In this document: in pieces, positions 61,631 through 64,000 of the stretch
Layout of the letters: every line of letters begins with the position of its first letter
How positions within the stretch are numbered: position 1 is the first letter of the stretch
Assembly: GCA_000720805.1 (NCBI GenBank)
Contig: JODI01000079.1
Coordinates: 1-64,000 of the forward strand
Origin: Streptomyces violaceoruber
GTDB lineage: Bacteria; Actinomycetota; Actinomycetes; Streptomycetales; Streptomycetaceae
Direction of reading: 5' to 3'
Length of the DNA: 64,000 nucleotides
Made by a program: the position numbers and the translations under genes
Notes under the pieces: generated by a model
What the model was told of the DNA's origin: nothing
Database searches by the model: none
The model's input: only the letters and a program-made list of their open reading frames with translations

Positions 61631-63822
61631 CAGTTCCGGCTCCCGCCCGTCTCGGTGAGGGGGGTGTCGACCGGCTCCGGCCGGGGGCGGGGGTCGTCGG
61701 CGGCCCCCGTCGCAGCCCGCGGTCCCGACAGCAGGTACGTGAGCCCGAACCCGGCGCCCACGACCACCGCGCCCCCGACCGCGTCCAGCACCCAGTGGTT
61801 GGCGGTCACGACGATCGCGGACACCGTGAACAGCGGATGCAGCAGGCCCAGGGCCTTCATCCACCACGTGGGTGCCATGACGGCGACCACGATGCCGCAC
61901 CACAGGGACCAGCCGAAGTGCAGGGACGGCATCGCCGCGTACTGGTTGGTGACCGCGGTCATCACGCCATAGTCCGGCTGGGAGAAGTCCTGGACGCCGT
62001 GGACGGTGTCGATGAAGCCGAGGCCCGGCATCAGGCGCGGCGGGGCGAGGGGGTAGAGCCAGAAGCCGAGCAGGCCGAGCAGGGTGGCGAGGCCGAGTGC
62101 GGAGCGGGCCCAGCGGTAGTCGACGGGGCGGCGGAGGTAGAGCACGGCGAGGATCGTCAGCGGGACGGTGAAGTGGAAGGACGCGTAGTAGAAGTCGAAG
62201 AAGCTCCGCAGCCAGTCCACTCGCACCACGGCGTGGTTCGCCCGGCGTTCGATGTCGATGGACAGCCACTTCTCCAGCGCGTGGATCTGGCGGCCGTGGT
62301 GCTCGGCGGTGGCCCGGTCGGCGGTCACTCCGAGCCGTACCTGCTGGTAGGCGGCGTACGTGACGCGGATGAGCAGCAGCTCCAGCAGGAGGTTCGGGCG
62401 GGTCAGGACCCGGCGCGGGAACGGCAGGAGCGGGGCGCGTGTGAAGCGTGCGGGCACCTGGGGCGCGTACGCGGTGGGGATCGGCGACCGGTGGTACGGC
62501 GAGGTGCGGGAGAGGAAGGGCACGACCGCGGCGGCGGCGACGGCGGCCAGCAGCACCACGTTGTCCCGCAGGATGTACAGCGCCGCCACGTCCGGCAGCA
62601 TCATCGTCGCGGGCAGCGTCATCACCAGGACGACTGCGACCGGCCACACGTACCGGTCCGAGGCCCGCTTGCCGACCCGGCCGACGACCGCGAGCAGCAC
62701 CCACAGCAGTTGGTGCTGCCAGGTGGTCGGTGAGACGGCGATCGCGGCGCAGCCGGTGATCGCGACGGCGAGCAGCAGCTGTCCGTCCCGGGCGTAGCGC
62801 ACGGCGCGGCGCAGGCCGAGGGCGGCGACTCCCACGCCGAACAGCAGGAAGAACATGATCTCCAGCGGGCCGGACAGGCCGAGCCGGAGCAGGGCGCCGT
62901 GCAGGGACTGGTTGGCGAGGTCGTCGGCCTCGCCGCCCAGGCCGGTGCCGGCCATGTGGTGCACCCAGTAGGTGTACGAGTCGTGCGCCATCGCCGCCCA
63001 GGCGACCGCGGTGCACGCGACGAACGTCAGTCCGGCGGACAGGGCGGCCGTGCGGCGGCCGGTGAACCACAGCAGCGGGGCGAAGAGCAGCACCGTGGGT
63101 TGCAGGGCGGCTGCCGAGCCGATGAGCAGGCCGCCGGTGCGCCGGCCGTGTACGGCGAAACAGCCGAGGAGCACCAGCAGGACCGGGATGACGCTGGTCT
63201 GGCCGAGCCAGAGCGTGTTGCGCACCGGCAGCGACAGCATCAGCACACTGATCGCGACCGGCGCGGCGAGCAGGGAGGTGCCTCTGCTGACCGGCTGCGG
63301 CAGGGCGCGCGCGGCGACCAGACCGAGGGCGACGACCAGCAGCAGGGTGCCGAAGGTCCAGCCCCAGCCGAGGGCCTGCTCGGCGGTTCTGGTGAGGGGC
63401 TTGAGCACCAGTCCGGCGAAAGGCGTACCGGTGAACTGCGTCGAGTCGTACAGCGAGCCGTTCACGTGCAGGACGCCGTCGGGACCGACCCAGGTCTCCA
63501 GATCCGTCAGCCGCTCGCCCCGAGGCGTTCCGAGGACGAGGGCCACCTGCCGTAGGGCGAGTACGGCCGCGACGAGCCACAGGGCCAGCCGCGCCGCGCG
63601 CAGCCGGGCCTGAGCAGCCGGCGCCGGCCCGACGGCCGCCGCTCCGAAGGCTTCCGCCGGTCGCCCGCCGCGCTCCGCGTTCGCCACGCCTCGTCGGCCT
63701 CCCGCCCCGCTCGTCCCACGCGTCGCATGCGTCGGAATGGTCGGCGAACCCCGTCGAGGGCTCGCGCCACCCTCGGAGGAGGACGCCGGCAGCCCTCTCT
63801 TCACCTGACTGATTTCTCGCAT
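61630..63822 (-). CDS. Fusion of GT87-family mannosyltransferase-like and PAP2 phosphatase domains
   Basis: A roughly 730-residue polytopic membrane protein. Residues about 90-460 are a GT-C enzyme of the GT87 (PimE-like) family (WLVAAVLALRQVALVLG, VNGSLYDSTQFTGTPFAGLVLKPL, GQTSVIPVLLVLLGCFAVHGR, AALQPTVLLFAPLL). Residues about 500-715 are a PAP2 domain with YAAMPSLHFGWSLW and VVTANHWVLDAVGG (PSxH and HxxxD). Such fusions could couple polyprenyl-phosphate-sugar use with lipid-phosphate removal in glycolipid making. ATG 63822 is chosen; a longer frame to 63942 is possible. It is co-transcribed with the GT39 gene, and the 178 bases after 63822 are its upstream region. Confidence 0.87.
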   Translation of the reverse strand: MREISQVKRGLPASSSEGGASPRRGSPTIPTHATRGTSGAGGRRGVANAERGGRPAEAFGAAAVGPAPAAQARLRAARLALWLVAAVLALRQVALVLGTPRGERLTDLETWVGPDGVLHVNGSLYDSTQFTGTPFAGLVLKPLTRTAEQALGWGWTFGTLLLVVALGLVAARALPQPVSRGTSLLAAPVAISVLMLSLPVRNTLWLGQTSVIPVLLVLLGCFAVHGRRTGGLLIGSAAALQPTVLLFAPLLWFTGRRTAALSAGLTFVACTAVAWAAMAHDSYTYWVHHMAGTGLGGEADDLANQSLHGALLRLGLSGPLEIMFFLLFGVGVAALGLRRAVRYARDGQLLLAVAITGCAAIAVSPTTWQHQLLWVLLAVVGRVGKRASDRYVWPVAVVLVMTLPATMMLPDVAALYILRDNVVLLAAVAAAAVVPFLSRTSPYHRSPIPTAYAPQVPARFTRAPLLPFPRRVLTRPNLLLELLLIRVTYAAYQQVRLGVTADRATAEHHGRQIHALEKWLSIDIERRANHAVVRVDWLRSFFDFYYASFHFTVPLTILAVLYLRRPVDYRWARSALGLATLLGLLGFWLYPLAPPRLMPGLGFIDTVHGVQDFSQPDYGVMTAVTNQYAAMPSLHFGWSLWCGIVVAVMAPTWWMKALGLLHPLFTVSAIVVTANHWVLDAVGGAVVVGAGFGLTYLLSGPRAATGAADDPRPRPEPVDTPLTETGGSRN

Positions 63823-64000
63823 TTGTCCGGATGACGATAGTGCGAGGAGCCTCCGATCGCCGTCACGAAAGGCGAGAAGGATCACAAATCGGCTGGCGCG
63901 GAACCGTTCGGGCGGAGGGTCACAGGCCTGCTTGCACAGCATTTAGATGCCCTGTGCACCGACTTCCTCACGATCCGTGTCCGGGGCGGGTGACCCTAAG

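Noticed and set aside
60002..63580. A 1192-residue reading of the GT39 gene
   Set aside because: The part upstream of 61630 is out of frame with the GT87-PAP2 protein, which has clear motifs, and is itself Arg/Pro-rich nonsense; the real start is the overlapping ATG at 61630.

Overview
The window is high-GC actinobacterial DNA, almost certainly a Streptomyces chromosome. Signs of this are codon-biased GC-rich genes on both strands, many GTG starts, frequent four-base stop/start overlaps (GTGA, ATGA), leaderless-looking transcripts, twin regulators with ABC exporters, and many dispersed palindromic or tandem repeats between genes. I see no plasmid or phage genes, insertion sequence, tRNA, rRNA or CRISPR array. 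It reads as ordinary core/sub-core chromosome with about 55 protein genes, RNase P RNA and two riboswitches.

Layout. 0.2-7.6 kb: a secreted GH27 alpha-galactosidase with a ricin-type module, RNase P RNA (minus strand), an AraC/EamA pair, a Uma2-type protein, a MerR/membrane-protein pair and YaaA. 7.6-13.4 kb: KDPG aldolase, then a minus-strand operon of Nif3-like protein, zinc-ribbon protein (CTG start) and RNase H/phosphatase fusion, then a hypothetical protein and a 50-residue protein. 13.4-16.6 kb: a MaoC hydratase - alcohol dehydrogenase - SDR operon. 16.9-26.1 kb: ABC exporter plus DesK/DesR-like two-component system, two MFS transporters, a methyltransferase and an amidase. 26.2-33.8 kb: MerR-linked oxidoreductase, an F420/LLM oxidoreductase and a three-gene operon of binding-protein-like and VWA proteins. 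33.9-37.7 kb: a partly duplicated, frameshifted small membrane-protein gene and a glycosyltransferase-methyltransferase-alpha/alpha-toroid operon. 37.7-42.2 kb: a KstR-like TetR repressor, an unexpected TPP riboswitch, ferredoxin, aldehyde dehydrogenase, MBL hydrolase and a SnoaL-like protein. 43.6-49.7 kb: a riboswitch-headed operon that looks like a cobalamin capture and ECF uptake system. 49.9-57.1 kb: SLT lysozyme-like protein, a RavA/ViaA-like pair, a DUF1275 protein, a PAP2 enzyme and an ECF42-type sigma factor with its DGPF partner. 57.3-59.9 kb: divergent FadA5-like thiolase and CYP125-like P450. 60-64 kb: two large membrane enzymes (GT39; GT87-PAP2 fusion).

The strongest thread is a scattered sterol-type regulon. 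A KstR-like repressor gene is present, and near-palindromes fitting the mycobacterial KstR motif (TnnAACnnGTTnnA) lie in front of four loci far apart: the maoC-adh-sdr operon, kstR itself, the divergent aldehyde dehydrogenase-ferredoxin / MBL pair, and the divergent fadA5 / cyp125 pair. The proteins behind these boxes match steps of steroid side-chain oxidation: terminal hydroxylation, alcohol and aldehyde oxidation, enoyl-CoA hydration, hydroxyacyl oxidation, thiolysis. No ring-degradation genes occur in the window. A second thread is the cobalamin-type operon, in which an extracellular alpha/alpha-toroid protein and a second small secreted protein precede a complete ECF transporter. A third is a well-formed TPP riboswitch with its own promoter that points into the antisense strand of kstR and has no thiamine gene behind it.

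All calls are from reading the sequence and remembered family features; no database search was run.
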